Part shown: piece after piece, positions 30,497 through 41,095 of the stretch
Position numbering within the stretch: position 1 is the first letter of the stretch
How the letters are laid out: each line of letters starts with the position of its first letter
Source of the DNA: Rhynchopus euleeides
Lineage: Eukaryota > Euglenozoa > Diplonemea > Diplonemida > Diplonemidae
DNA: 64,000 bases
NCBI GenBank assembly: GCA_963210315.1
Contig: OY723257.1
Location: 682,001 to 746,000 of the forward strand
Reading direction: 5' to 3'
Notes under the pieces: generated by a model
Databases searched by the model: none
What the model saw: the letters and a program-made list of their open reading frames with translations, nothing else
What the model was told of the DNA's origin: nothing
Program-made: the position numbers and the translations under genes

Positions 30497-32540
30497 GAAG
30501 CCCTGTTTGTGTCCTGAAGCCGGAAACGAGCCTCAGTGTCTGCAGGGGGGTGTGGTGTCGGTGGTGTCGGCAGTGGCAGCATAATGCAGGCCTCCCTGTC
30601 AATGGACGCACGGTGAGGTGGTGCGGGGGGTGAGGGGCGGGCGGGGCCGGGCGGGGGGTCAGGAGTCGACGGGTTGAGTTGAGCGGTTGATCAAAGGAGG
30701 CCCTTCTTGATGACGGGCGTATCGTCAGAGCGCATGGGGACACATCGCGAACATTGGATGTGGTTCCATGCGAACAATTCGGGGTGGGGACGGGGACGGG
30801 GATGGGTGGGGTGTTGGAGTAAGGATGGGTCCCAGGTGGCGGGAAAACAGGGTGCTTGCTTTTTTTTGTTCTTAATTTTCTTTTTACAGTTCTGCACGGT
30901 TCTTCTTGGTTTATTGGCGCCGTGTCGCACGGCTCACGGCCACCCCCGACACCCATGCCACGTGCTCTCTCTGCTGCACCGGCAGCAGAACAAAACAAAC
31001 ACGTCTGGCATGTGAGTGGGTGTAATGGCCGGAACCGCGGACAATGATTTTGACAGCCCGCCCTGTTTCCGCCGGGTCAACGAGGGACATCCAGCATGCA
31101 AAGCGACATCAATGACCAACTGACAGGTTGGGGCGACCAACGCGGATATTTTCCGCTGTGGCCCGTGATGACATGACGTGGATGACCCGAAGTGGACCCG
31201 CCCTGCTGCACACCTGGGACGCGGTGGGCTGAGTGAGTGAGTGAGTGAGGAGGAGGAGGAGGAAACCGGTGTGTTGTTGGCGCTGCACACACGGCCCACA
31301 AGGCATTGGCAAACAGGGAATCCAAGCGGTGGGCAACTCGACAAGTGTGGAGCTTGTCAAAATCGCACCCCTTTTCGATTTTATGTAGACACCCTGTCCA
31401 GGAACCGGGTGGGGGAACAGTCCCCCGGACTCCTTTTCGTTGAGCGCACACAAAAATTCAATCGCCTTGCTCGTGCGCCGTGTGTTCCATACAAGCTTCC
31501 AACACACCAGTTTTCTTTTCCCCTTGCGCGCGCACTCGGGCATTTCAGAACCGTGAAGGCCCTGTGAAGTGGCGCATTAAGGCAAAGCTTAACAAAGGGT
31601 CCTCAGGCGAGAGGCAAAAGGAGGAGTGCAGGGCACGGAGGTGGGGATTTCGGTAATCGGTAAAATTCAGATAAGGTTGCGACGGAGGGCATGCTGATGC
31701 CCAGAGGGCACTTCGCAGATAGAGAAAAGAATTCACGGCCCACGTTATCAAGAAAACAATGGGGGGTGGGAGGGGGGTTTTTCGTTCGAACGGACTGCCG
31801 TGGCGTACCCTGGAGGAGGAGGACTGTTGGCACACAGGCACGGAGGCTGGCCCGTGTGGGCACAGGAATAGGCAGGCAGCCAAGGCAGTCGGGCGGTGGG
31901 GAATTGAAGGATGGAGAAACACAGAGAGAGAGAGAGAGAGAGAAACAGTCTGAATTATCCGGAACGTCCGCACCCCCCATCTGGCCATAACCCCAAGTTG
32001 AGCGCTGATTGGTTGCTTCTAACGGGATGCCCCAGCACAGGGGATCGCGCGCTGGAAACAAACAAATGCAGGAGGAGTTCTTATTCCGGGGAAAAAGAAA
32101 TAGTAAAGCTTCGACGACCAACCCACGACGTCCGATGGAGCCAAACCAAGGCAAAGCCATGGCACGCGCAGAAACAGGTCTTTTCTATCTTTTTTTCTTT
32201 CTTTTGCCGGGGAAAAGGGGTTGCCAAATGTGCTGCATCATCCGGGGAAAAGACAGAGAGAGATGGTTTTCTTCTTCTTCGATATCGACGACCGCCAGCC
32301 TGCCGTCGCGAGAGAATGGGGGGGGGGGGGGGGGGCAAAAGGAGGAGATGAGAGGGCGTTGACGCCCCTCTCGCACAAGGCCCGGAGGGACCTGGGAGGG
32401 AATCAGGGGGACCGGGGGGCCCCCCCTCTCTCCTAAAAGAAGATCAGAGAGCATGAGTCTGAAATTAAACAGGAAAATGGTTTTGAGGGGTTCTTCGCCA
32501 TGCGGTGCCGGAAAAAATCGGCGCGTTTTGTTTTCTTTTT
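30497..32540. other. Non-genic left part of duplication copy A
   Basis: Shared with 48970-51292. It contains a GTGAGTGAGTGAG tract (about 31228-31250), (AG)n at 31923-31942 and a G run at about 32318-32335. Open frames are conserved between the copies only because the duplication is recent; none resembles a known protein. Confidence 0.5.
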
Positions 32541-33343
32541 ATTCTCATGGTCAACTCCAGCTTTGTGTCTCAGATCGAGCGATCCTCAACACCTTTTACA
32601 CAATACTGTTCTGACATCTTCGATACACACCAACACCTTTCTTTGATACATATCCTTAGCATCACAACACCTGAGACCTCGACTGCGATGGGATATATCG
32701 AGCAGCCAGGCGGTTCTAGTTTGTCGCTAGTTACCCGCCTGACTCGATCGACATTGAGGACATGCAGGTGGCCCATTGAGAAGACTTGTCATCCCGGGGG
32801 AGGGCGGTGGGAAAACCTGCGTTGCCGTCTCCTCGCAACGCCTTGTTACTTGTCTTGACAATGGATTAGTGATGATTGTATTGGTGCCTGTTTTTTGTTG
32901 CAAGTATCAAGTATCTGTCATGTGGTGTTCATGTTCGATTGAGGTGGACACCGGTGGGGGGGACAAAGCCTGTCAAGGTTCATGGGAACATAGGGCATCG
33001 CAAGTGCGTCAGTACCCTGATATTCGCGTGGAATTCCTTCGGAACCTGCACAACATAACCACTCCCGAGTCCGCTGACCCTCAGGGGGTGAGATCGTCGT
33101 GACCACAAGACCGCAGTAAGGATTGATCAGACAGTTGTTGACGTCAACACTAAATGAGGTTGGAGCGTTCTACAGGGTGGGCGGGGGGGGGAGAAAAAAA
33201 ATTTGGTTCTGTACCGAAGTACGTTGATCGAACCAAATGCGGGTTCTCCAACCCGTTTGTGGAGGTTGACTAACCGATAATAAAAGTGCCTTCAATTCGG
33301 CTTTCCCTTTACATTACATGAGGGTGCCTCATTGAAAGCGTCC
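32541..33343 (+). mobile_element. Unit 1 of tandem element pair (803 bases)
   Basis: It begins with the 255-base block shared with unit 2 (32541-32795) and ends with the 141-base hairpin-rich block (33203-33343), also shared. The roughly 400 bases between are unrelated to unit 2. They include a plus-strand frame with GEGGGKTCVAVSS, reminiscent of a GTPase P-loop but not intact. Unit 1 is followed by TTT and then unit 2. It is probably a short, non-autonomous relative of unit 2. Confidence 0.6.
33203..33343 (+). repeat. Conserved hairpin-rich 3' block, copy 1
   Basis: Identical to 40231-40371. It contains successive small hairpins GTAC-CGAA-GTAC, CGGGTT-CTCC-AACCCG, GGTT-GACT-AACC and ATGAGG-GTG-CCTCAT, the last about 11 bases before the end (GCGTCC). 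An outer GGTTC/GAACC pair encloses the first. Confidence 0.85.
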
Positions 33344-33599
33344 TTTATTCTCATGGTCAACTCCAGCTTTGTGTCTCAGATCGAGCGATCCTCAACACCT
33401 TTTACACAATACTGTTCTGACATCTTCGATACACACCAACACCTTTCTTTGATACATATCCTTAGCATCACAACACCTGAGACCTCGACTGCGATGGGAT
33501 ATATCGAGCAGCCAGGCGGTTCTAGTTTGTCGCTAGTTACCCGCCTGACTCGATCGACATTGAGGACATGCAGGTGGCCCATTGAGAAGACTTGTCATC

Positions 33600-33739
33600 C
33601 CTTCGCTGTTCTCTATGGGCGACCTGTCCCCATCGCAGTCTCGCTCATAGGAGAGCCAACCATCGACGCTCTCGACGCTAAGCGACAGATGCTGGGCGCA
33701 GCCTCCGTGTTTTGGCTCCGTACGATCAGGGTCAGATGA
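33600..33739 (+). pseudogene. Protein-like fragment, unrecognised
   Basis: Immediately after the shared 5' block, the plus strand reads FAVLYGRPVPIAVSLIGEPT followed by IDALDAKRQMLGAASVFWLR and then a stop. The composition is that of an exon. It has no start of its own and is probably a captured fragment. Confidence 0.3.
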
Positions 33740-34154
33740 TGTCGGTTATTCGATAGAGCACGCAGGCGCCCGGTATCCGTCCCGCGTGCTGTCCGGCCGG
33801 TGAGCGTCGAGAATACACAGCGGGATCACCGTGCAGGCCTTGCACAGTCGCCTTCGCCGCAGATAAGCCACGATGTCACGCTGCCGCTGGTCGAGACTGA
33901 CGGAGTCGGTGTCCTGTCCGCGATTGGCAAGAAGGATCATAGGCGGTGTTGTTTCTTCCCTGCTGTCGTTGGGGAGCCTACACTCGTGGGCGAAGATTGC
34001 CTGGTCGCGGACACGTCCGTCCGGAGCTGGGTATAAACACATTGGGGGGGTCTTCGCTGCGGGGTGATCGTCAGTGCATTTTGGTGTATTTCCAGTTGAA
34101 TTGGCTGATGAAGGTTGACGAAGGATAACGACCAGCAGTGACCCCCTGATGGCA

Positions 34155-34436
34155 TCAACTCTTGAGAGGAGCTTCCTCGGCGCCTGCGCACGCCATGCCG
34201 CCCACCACCCGTACAATGCCCTGCGCTGCTTTCACAGCAGCAGTCGGGTGCACGGCACACGGCCTCCACGTGTTGAACGATCCTAGCACCCGGTCGCCCA
34301 CGAACCCGTCGACAAGCCCGCGGTACTGCTGTGCCTCATTCAAGGCTGTCGTAAGCACCGCATCGAACGACTGTGCAAAGTCTGTCGCGTTGCCCTCCGT
34401 CAGGACCAGCGACCCGCACATGGCACTTGCCGTCAC
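34155..34436 (-). pseudogene. Class III nucleotide cyclase catalytic-domain fragment
   Basis: 93 residues contain FDAVLTTALNEAQQYRGLVD, FVGDRVLGSFNTWRPCAVHP and TAAVKAAQGIVRVVGG. This matches the central part of adenylate/guanylate cyclase domains, where F-V-G-D carries the second metal-binding Asp and H-P-x-x-A-V-x-A-A opens the following helix. The rest of the domain, including the first metal-binding Asp and the transition-state Asn/Arg, is missing on both sides, and no membrane segment is nearby. It lies inside unit 2 and is most simply a captured exon rather than a working gene. Confidence 0.6.
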
Positions 34437-35228
34437 TGACCGTCACAGAACTTGTAAGGTGACAGTCCCGCCTGTCACGTCCGGCGGGTAATCGGGCGTA
34501 GTACGTAGCTGTTGTGCCTCGCTGGACAGCACATCGTCAGCCTCAAGGCAATATCATCAGGTATCTCTAATCGACCTGCATGGCCTCCGCGTTTAAATGA
34601 TCTCATTCAATCATACTGTCATCGACCGAGACCACGTGTGAAATACCAACCATCCGGTGTGCTGCTGCCAGGCTCGCTTCCGCCTGCCGAGGTGGGGTGG
34701 GAGGATATCTGATGTAGTCAGGGTCCTGCGCTCTCGCATCCCCCGTTGCACCTCTACCGTATGCATCGCAAGGTAGCAGTGCACGACCCAATGATTATTC
34801 AACATGAGCCTGCGGGTGGGTCACTCGCTGGTACCCTGCACACGCATCGGATGGCCCGGGTGTCTCACGCTTGCCGGAGAGGTAGATAGTGGGGAGATGC
34901 TGGCGTGGTCGGGGGTGTCAGGTTGGTTCGAGTCGCTTCCTGCGACACAATTTGTCAGGGTGGTCGGGGCGGGGTCCGGCAGCCTCTGAAGTGTACACAC
35001 GTGCCTCCAAGTGCCCCGAGTGGGCAATACGCGTCGTGATGTCGGTAGGAATTTTCATAGGACGGGAAAGTCGAAATCCGATCCATATGGGGAGGAGAAC
35101 ACCAGTGATGGTTGTCTGGCGCCTGGCTGTCGACACCTTCATGATGCGTGTCTAAGTTCTCTCGACGTTGGCCTAGGTACGTCTATGCTGATTCCGTCTA
35201 TGGCGACGTCGCATTCACATCCAAGCAC

Positions 35229-35753
35229 TCAAGAGTAGTGTAGGTGTTCACGCGTCGAGTGAAGAGGAGGGATCGCGACTTTCTGAATTCCGGCCCAAGC
35301 GTTCCGAGGCGGCGATCTGAATGCCGGCGAGTCAACGGCAGGAAGACCTGTGAGATACAGTGCGCCTCGGCGATAGAGATACATAGCCTCGCTCTTCGAG
35401 ATGTCGCTGCACAGCGCGTGGAAGCTGATGGTCGGCAGTGCCACGTCCTCCCCGATCGTCGACTCCCACACCGCAAGGGGGCCGTGTGCAAGCAGCGTCT
35501 CCTCGCGACCCAGGAACGTGAACCACCCTGCCTCCTCCACACGCCACAGGTAGCTCATCACCTGGAAGCGCTCGTGGGTCAGGCTGCGTGCACGCAGACC
35601 CTCCAGCACCACGTTGCCGCACACACGCATGTCCTGCTCGAAGGGGGCAGAAATGAACACAACCCCCTCGTTAGAGTCGATCTTCTTGAAGTTGATCTCG
35701 TGCAGGAAGAGCCTCATCAGCGACGTCGCCACAGGAATCCCCGTGTCCATCAC
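35229..35753 (-). CDS. Unrecognised open frame inside unit 2
   Basis: About 174 residues with balanced composition: VATSLMRLFLHEINFKKIDS, GVVFISAPFEQDMRVCGNVV, LTHERFQVMSYLWRVEEAGW and ISFHALCSDISKSEAMYLYR. The opposite strand is also open. It could be one or two exons of a host gene carried by the element. The domain is not recognised, and its distance from the cyclase fragment (800 bases, several stops) does not show that they belong together. Confidence 0.4.
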   Translation of the reverse strand: MMDTGIPVATSLMRLFLHEINFKKIDSNEGVVFISAPFEQDMRVCGNVVLEGLRARSLTHERFQVMSYLWRVEEAGWFTFLGREETLLAHGPLAVWESTIGEDVALPTISFHALCSDISKSEAMYLYRRGALYLTGLPAVDSPAFRSPPRNAWAGIQKVAIPPLHSTREHLHYS

Positions 35754-36273
35754 GGGGGTGTGGCATCATAGTGGTGGCAGTGGTTAATCTCTGCTGCTTG
35801 AGCTTCATCGGGTGGGTGAGTTCGGGTTTGTGAATGAGCTTGTTTGGCGCTACAGACGCGGCTACGTGCACCGTGTGAGGGCCGCGGGTGGGCATGCCGG
35901 ATAAATCTGTGTTTGTCCAGGGCACTACTTCACACTCCCGCTCGTAGAAGTGGTTTTGAAGTCGAGGAGGCGGTCCCCGTCCGTACTGCGTGTCGTCGAC
36001 GGGGATTTATGTGAGTCGGGGTCACGCCGATCTGCGCGGTGGGCCTGGTCATCGAGGTGCTGGATACTGCGGAGGCCCCGTAAGGATGTGGGAGGCCTCT
36101 ACCCGGATGTCAAGGAACGCCCGATGGCGTCGTGACTTTGCGGTTGCTGCAAGGGGTTGGAGTCGCTCCTGGAACACGTTCTCTGGTGACCCTTGGTGAA
36201 GTTGCCTTGTTGCGGTTGCCGACGGGGAGTTCAGCGGGCCCAGCTCCTTTTCTACTTGTCGTCAGCGGCGTGT

Positions 36274-36507
36274 TTACCTGCGGGTGTTGCCGAAAACCAG
36301 CTGTGCCTTCGGTGGTAGTAATCCTCCGATGAACCCCTCTGCAACAGCCATTCTCATGCCGGAAAGTATCGAGAGGTAGACTTCGAGGCTGGGTCCGTAC
36401 GCGATAGGGAGTAACCTGGGCAGCGATGGTATCCACAGCTCGGTGAGGTAGTAGGCCCCAGCGACGGCTCCCTTGGCGTCATGGACATGTAGATGTGGGT
36501 TCCGCAT
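36274..36507 (-). pseudogene. Protein-like fragment, unrecognised
   Basis: 77 residues including HLHVHDAKGAVAGAYYLTEL, LPRLLPIAYGPSLEVYLSIL and GMRMAVAEGFIGGLLPPKAQ. The sequence is hydrophobic and well composed, ending at a stop shortly after GNTRR. It is probably another captured exon. Confidence 0.35.
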
Positions 36508-37789
36508 TAGGTGTCAAGGCACGTCAGGGTCCCTTCCCGCTGTCGCACCGCCTAACCAGACCTACCAGTCCGGTGGCGACAGCGCGGGGTTCGGGCGGCC
36601 CCTCAATGCGAGCTTTTGGTTGCAGTGCGACAGCAGAGGCGGGTCTACTCCAAGCGCTACCCAATGAGGCGACATCATGTCTCAGATACACCTTCCCCTC
36701 GTGTACAGGACACGGTTCTTACCGCAGTGGCGGGTCTCCGCACTGTTGTCGCACAGCCCTTCGACATCGCAATCCTTTCCCTTCGCTCCGGTCAGCTCTC
36801 TTTCAGCAAATCGCTTCCTCCGCCATGCCCGGTTGATCCGCCCGTAGGAAGAGCTAAAGGGCTCGATTGGGTCCCGGGTTGGTTGCCAATCACTTCCCGT
36901 CGGTCTCCGAGATTCCGTCTCTCGAATTAGCGTCCGCGTAGGCTAACTGGGATCGACGCCTTCCCGCAGCACGACGTCCTGTCACAGTTCCATTACCACC
37001 CCAGCTTCTAGTCGCATTGGGGGATCCCGTCACTGGATCGCCGTACCCAACCTGGTTATAGAGCTCGGCCGCCCCGGCTCATCGCAGTGGTGTCCCATGC
37101 ACGCCACCGCCCCACTTGAGCGGCGGTTCTATAGATCCGTCTCCGTTGCTCGAACCTATGACCGGGGTGGTGGCATGCCCGCTGTCCCGGCACCGTGTGC
37201 CGTATACTACCGCCCCAATGGGCTGCCTCATGTGCGCATCTTGCATGCGTTGCTCCAGGGTGGGGCCATCGTCCCGTCTCCCATGCCACCACGCATTCCA
37301 ACTTGGAGCGGGCCGAGTCACGCGTCTCTGCCACGCCCGGGGCGGACCCGGTCGACCTACACTCACCTTCCGATGACACCGGCTGCTGGTTCTGGGGGGG
37401 CCCAGTCAGACGACACCCCGTTCGATGTCCGTCCACCGACACTTGTTACCAGGGGGGTAAAAGTGCGAGTGCACTCTCGCTTCCCTCCACCATTTTGGTC
37501 TTGGTCCGAGGCATGGCACTGTTCCGGTGATGATGCATGCCGATCTATTCGTAGTGCCAGGCAGTTCGCCTCCCTGCGTACAAAACCGTCGGGCCGGCAT
37601 TCAGATATCGCATGTGGGGTGACCCTGCACGTCTCGGGTCGGCCCCCGGACTGGGACCTGTCGTCCCGCACCTCCACGCACGTGCGCTCCCCGGGTTTGT
37701 ACGTAAACGTCCTCGGGTTGGAACCCGGTCGATGCATCACATGTGCGACACCGTACGTCTTCGTCGGAGCCCGATCATTTCGCACTCTC

Positions 37790-39840
37790 CGTGCGTGCAC
37801 GTGCCATCGGGGCCAGGACCCGGTTATACCGTACTCATATCGTACTCCCCGCGTGCGCGTGTGCCGTCAGGGCTGGAACCTGGTCGTTGCACTGACGCCG
37901 CGTGCCTCCGGGTTCGAGGTTGGATCATATCTCATCCCTTGCGTACTTGTGCGTACTCTACGCTGTACCTCCGGGCTGTCGCTACAACGACCAACGACAA
38001 ACGTGGTTAGTCGCACAACCGTTTTGAATACCTCCCTTGTCCCGCGGTTACCCTGCGTCTCGGTGCGGGAACCCGGTCGTAATATACTCACCACGTACGC
38101 GTGTGCCCTCGGGGCTAGTACCCGGTCGTTGCACCGACGTCGTACGCCTTCGGGGCTGGAGCCCGGTCACGTCGCACTCACCGACCCGGTCGGTACACTT
38201 ACGTCGTACGTCCTCGCGACCGGAACCCGGTCGCGGCGCTCTCATCGCGTATGCGTGTGCTAGTACCCGGTCGTTGCACCGACGCCGTACGCCTTCGGGG
38301 CTGGAACCCGGTCGTTGCACTTACGTCGTACGACCTCGCGACCGAGACTTGATCGCGGCGCATTCATCGCGTACAGCGTGTGCCCTCGGGGATGGTACCC
38401 GGCCGTTGCACTGACACCGTACGCCGTCGGGGTTGGAATCCGGTCGTATCGCGCTCACCGCACAGGCGTGTGCCCTCGGGTTGGAACCCGGTCGTTGCAC
38501 CGATGTCGTACGCCTTCGGGGCTGGAGCCCGGTCACGTCGCACTCACCGCTGACGCGCGTGTCCTCGGGGCAGGGACCCAGTCGGTACACTTACGTCGTA
38601 CGTCCTCGCGACTGGAACCCGGTCGCGGCGCACTCATCGCGTATGCGTGTGTCCTCGGGGATGGCACCCGGTCGTTGCACTTACGTTGTATGACCTCGCG
38701 ACCTAGACTTGATCGCGGCGCACTCATCGCGTACAGCGTGTGCCCTCGGGGATGGTACCCGGTCGTTGCACAGACACCGTACGCCGTCGGGGTTGGAACC
38801 CGGTCGTATCGCGCTCACCGCACAGGCGTGTGCCCTCGGGTTGGAACCCGGTCGTTGCACCGACGTCGTACGCCTTCGGGGCTGGAGCCTGGTCACGTCG
38901 CACTCACCGCTGACGCGCGCGTCCTCGGGGCAGGGACCCGGTCGGTACACTTACGTCGTACGTCCTCGCGACCGGAACCCGGTCGCGGCGCTCTCATCGC
39001 GTATGCGTGTGCCCTCGGGGATGGTACCCGGCCGTTGCACCGACGCCGTACGCCTTCGGGGCTGGAACCCGGTCGTCGCACTTATGTCGTACGACCTCGC
39101 GACCGAGACTTGATCGCGGCGCATTCATCGCGTACAGCGTGTGCCCTCGGGGATGGTACCCGGTCGCTGCACTGACACCGTACGCCGTCGGGGTTGGAAC
39201 CCGGTCGTATCGCGCTCACCGCACAGGCGTGTGCCCTCGGGTTGGAACCCGGTCGTTGCACCTGCGCCGTATGCCTTCGGGGCGGAACCCGGCCGTGTCG
39301 CGGTCACCGTGTACGCGCGTGCCCTCGGGGTTGGCGCCCGGATGTTGCACCGACGCCGTACCTTCGGGGCTGGAACCCGGCTATGCCGCGGCCCAGCTCC
39401 TGGGTCGCGGGGGAGGGGACGGGGGGGAAGGGGCGGGAGGGGGAGGGGGGGGCAGGGGGTGCATTTTGTTGCCCGGCCAAGCCTCCCTTGTCCGTAGGGG
39501 TGACCGGCCGGGCCATTGTTCAACAGTCAAGATAAATGTCTTCTGACACCAGGCACCCGTTCCGGAAGTAGTACCAGACGCCCTGCTGGCCCCGCGGTTG
39601 CCCTGCATACCGTAGTTGGGAACCCCAAACCCGGGTACTGGACGCTACATGCTCTCCGCGCACGCGTGTGCCCTCGGGGCTGGAACCCGGTCATTGCACC
39701 TACGCCGTACGCCTTCGGGGCTGGGACCCGGCCGTGTCGCACTCACCACGCGCGCGTGTGCCATCGGGTTAGAACCCGGTCGTTGCACCGACGTCGCGTG
39801 TCTTCGGGGCTGAGACCCGGTCATGTCGCGGCCCAGCTCC
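37790..39840 (+). repeat. Degenerate satellite array with higher-order periodicity
   Basis: The core words GGCTGGAACCCGGTCGTTGC, CCGACGCCGTACG and TGTGCCCTCGGG recur every 45-65 bases throughout. A longer period of roughly 360-400 bases is marked by GACTTGATCGCGGCG at about 38346, 38706 and 39108. The end of the array is itself duplicated: GCGGCCCAGCTCCTGGG plus a G-rich tract occurs at about 39388 and 39829. Long open frames here are translations of the repeat. Confidence 0.85.
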
Positions 39841-40230
39841 TGGGCCACGGGGTGGGACGGGGGGGAAGGGGCGGGATGGGGGGATCCTCTCGGTCGGTCG
39901 GTGGTCCGGGCCTCTCTGGGCACCCGAGCACGCACCATCCGTCGTCGTGGATACAGCCGGCGAGACAGGCCTGGCCTCTACGCTACTGCTCACGTGGCGC
40001 GAGTCCGTTCCGACGCGATGACAGACAGGCATTCGCGACCGTGGCCACCTCGGCTGTCGGGCCGAGGACATACCTGCAGGCGCACGTTGAACGAACGGGC
40101 TTGTGACATAGCTCGCGCACACAGGCAGGATGGGGTTGGGGGGAGAGGAGAGTGGGGGGGGAGTTAGTGGGTTCAGTATGACAGACACTAATTCAGTTAG
40201 CCCCCACCAACGTTCATGGAGAAAAAATAT

Positions 40231-40371
40231 TTGGTTCTGTACCGAAGTACGTTGATCGAACCAAATGCGGGTTCTCCAACCCGTTTGTGGAGGTTGACTA
40301 ACCGATAATAAAAGTGCCTTCAATTCGGCTTTCCCTTTACATTACATGAGGGTGCCTCATTGAAAGCGTCC
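40231..40371 (+). repeat. Conserved hairpin-rich 3' block, copy 2
   Basis: Identical to 33203-33343. It is followed directly by the T run of the host sequence. Confidence 0.85.
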
Positions 40372-40800
40372 TTTTTTTGGCACATCGTCCCTCCTGAGGG
40401 CCTATGACATAGGCGAAGGAAAGACACGCCGAAAACAGAACTTTTTCTTCTGCCGAAAAAAAACAAGCCCCGGTATAGCGAAAAATTCCCCTCGTTGAGC
40501 AGAGAATAATCGCCTGTCCCTACCCTCCCTTCAGTGACGGAGGGGGGCGGGTTTACTGACAGAGAGTGTGAGAAATCTTAGCAGCCCTGCCTGCAACGGC
40601 GAGGGGGTGTTTGCCAAATCTTCACACCCAACTGCAAGAAAACCCCCGCCTTCGGAATGACTTCTCGTTAGGTGCGCATTGTGTCTCAAAATTGGACTAG
40701 CATCGGAGAGTCCGTTCATCCCGCGTTATTTCCACCCAGGACGATGGGATTTCCTTTCGTTGTTCTTCGCACCCTCCCTCCCGATTCGCTTTTTTATCGC
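40372..40800. other. Host segment of duplication copy A between the two insertions
   Basis: Matches 51293-51716 of copy B with a few substitutions. No gene is seen. Confidence 0.6.
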
Positions 40801-41064
40801 AAAGCGCCCTATCACTTCACAGCTACAACCGCTCTGATGAATTTCCTTTTGTTTGTTGCGTTGACGCTTCTACACCAGGACAACTGATCACACCCTGAGC
40901 CTGATGAAGGGTGGGGTTAGTGTATAGAGCACGTTTGGTTGCAGCTGTGGTGGGGCGCTTTCCGCTCACACGAGTGTGCTTAAAAAGCGCCCTATCACTT
41001 CACAGCTACAACCGCTCTGATGAATTTCCTTTTGTTTGTTGCGTTGACGCTTCTACACCAGGAC
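40801..41064 (-). repeat. Right-hand R1-R2-R1 split direct repeat block
   Basis: R1 (40801-40881), R2 (40882-40986) and R1 again (40984-41064) sit back to back, overlapping by the AAA word that is probably the circle junction. Confidence 0.9.
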
Positions 41065-41095
41065 CCTCATCCGGAGGGACGTGTCCGTCTCGTTC

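Larger units (their letters stand above)
33347..40371 (+). mobile_element. Unit 2 of tandem element pair (7 kb) with captured coding fragments and satellite
   Basis: It has the same 255-base start (33347-33601) and 141-base end (40231-40371) as unit 1. Between them lie protein-like fragments on both strands (33600-33739 plus; 34155-34436, 35229-35753 and 36274-36507 minus) and a degenerate satellite array (about 37790-39840). The pair replaces nothing in duplication copy B: the unoccupied site there is a run of ten T (51292-51301). Ends without inverted repeats, a 3'-terminal hairpin, T-tract insertion, head-to-tail tandem arrangement and gene-fragment content together suggest a rolling-circle (Helitron/Helentron-like) element. 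No Rep/helicase gene was found. Confidence 0.55.

Noticed and set aside
30336-30998. Minus-strand frame of about 220 codons, also present at 48860-49471
   Set aside because: It is preserved only because of the recent duplication, and the Pro/Thr/His-rich composition and lack of motifs argue against a gene.
36100-37080. Possible rRNA-like segment
   Set aside because: No recognisable universal rRNA core words were found on either strand.
38315-39175. Plus-strand open frame of about 286 codons
   Set aside because: It is a translation of the satellite array; the repeated peptide follows the DNA repeat.
33347-40371. Nuclear copy of a 7-kb mitochondrial circle, since diplonemid mitochondrial circles are of about this size
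   Set aside because: The unit contains a class III cyclase fragment and other well-composed nuclear-type exons, and unit 1 shares its ends but not its middle. No mitochondrial gene module was recognised. The size match alone is not enough.
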